DNA from: Mesorhizobium huakuii
GTDB taxonomy: Bacteria > Pseudomonadota > Alphaproteobacteria > Rhizobiales > Rhizobiaceae
DNA: 64,000 bases
Reading direction: 5' to 3'
NCBI RefSeq assembly: GCF_014189455.1
Contig: NZ_CP050296.1
Coordinates: forward strand, 6,444,001 to 6,508,000
The notes beneath the pieces are model-generated. The model was not told where the DNA came from, made no database searches, and was given only the letters and a program-made list of their open reading frames with translations. The translations under genes and the position numbers were made by a program. Below are positions 63,971 to 64,000 of this stretch, one piece after another; within the stretch, counting starts at the first letter, position 1, and every line of letters begins with the position of its first letter.

Positions 63971-64000
63971 TTGGGCCGACTTGGGCTCGGGGCTCGGCTG

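Overview
The window looks like an accessory, actively decaying part of a rhizobial genome, most likely Mesorhizobium or a close relative in the Phyllobacteriaceae. The evidence is the GC-rich coding sequence, many HWE-type kinases and GcvA-like LysR regulators, small proteins of the DUF982, DUF768 and DUF1127 types, a ROSE-like RNA thermometer in front of hsp20, a Flp pilin, and IS66, IS256 and IS110 elements. No tRNA, rRNA or CRISPR array was found.

Layout. At 0.2-6.1 kb a type I secretion ABC transporter and its membrane fusion protein are followed by a Sel1-repeat protein. An 806-bp segment carrying most of a LysR gene lies at 6.3-7.1 kb and again in direct orientation at 57.2-58.0 kb, so the roughly 50 kb between is bracketed by direct repeats. 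A 47-bp scrap of the same gene lies at 8.9 kb. At 7.5-14.3 kb are a DUF1127 protein, a PIN toxin/antitoxin pair, an XRE regulator remnant, an HWE kinase, gene scraps and a frameshifted CBS protein. At 14.4-17.3 kb a complete IS66 element with perfect 8-bp target duplications sits inside a serine-recombinase remnant, followed by an integrase scrap. At 17.9-23 kb are remnants (class V aminotransferase, excisionase-like HTH, VOC, HWE kinase) and a YihY-family gene. A Kef-type antiporter (23.5-25.8 kb) is followed by a decayed trans-sulfuration enzyme, two decayed hsp20 genes and a groEL tail. At 28.4-37.4 kb are small rhizobial genes, a frameshifted pyrophosphatase, a Flp pilin, and an IS256 element that splits a 58-residue gene. 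At 37.7-41.6 kb is a cyclic-di-GMP cluster (5TM-PAS-GGDEF, PilZ, truncated EAL) plus a secreted glycine-repeat protein. At 42-43.3 kb is a glycosidase-like protein with an RTX-like end, a candidate substrate of the type I system. At 43.4-50.5 kb are IS110, cyclase, FluC-like, SDR and LysR debris among small genes.

The most coherent system is at 50.6-56.5 kb: an FMN-binding flavoprotein, ApbE flavin transferase, and an NqrB/RnfD-like membrane protein fused to a flavin reductase on the plus strand, facing a two-component system, a PepSY protein and a cytochrome b561 on the minus strand. This is a plausible flavin-based transmembrane electron-transfer module under its own sensor. The sensor kinase is broken by a local inversion. 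Beyond the second LysR copy, a PAP2 phosphatase, lipid kinase and metallophosphoesterase form an operon (58.2-60.7 kb), followed by small envelope proteins, a dnaE2 scrap and a methyltransferase.

Caveat: many otherwise full-length genes carry a single-base indel in a short homopolymer run. Some of these pseudogenes may be sequencing errors. Others (multiple lesions, truncations, insertions, an 11-bp duplication, an inversion) look genuine unless misassembled. All family names come from reading the translations, not from database searches.
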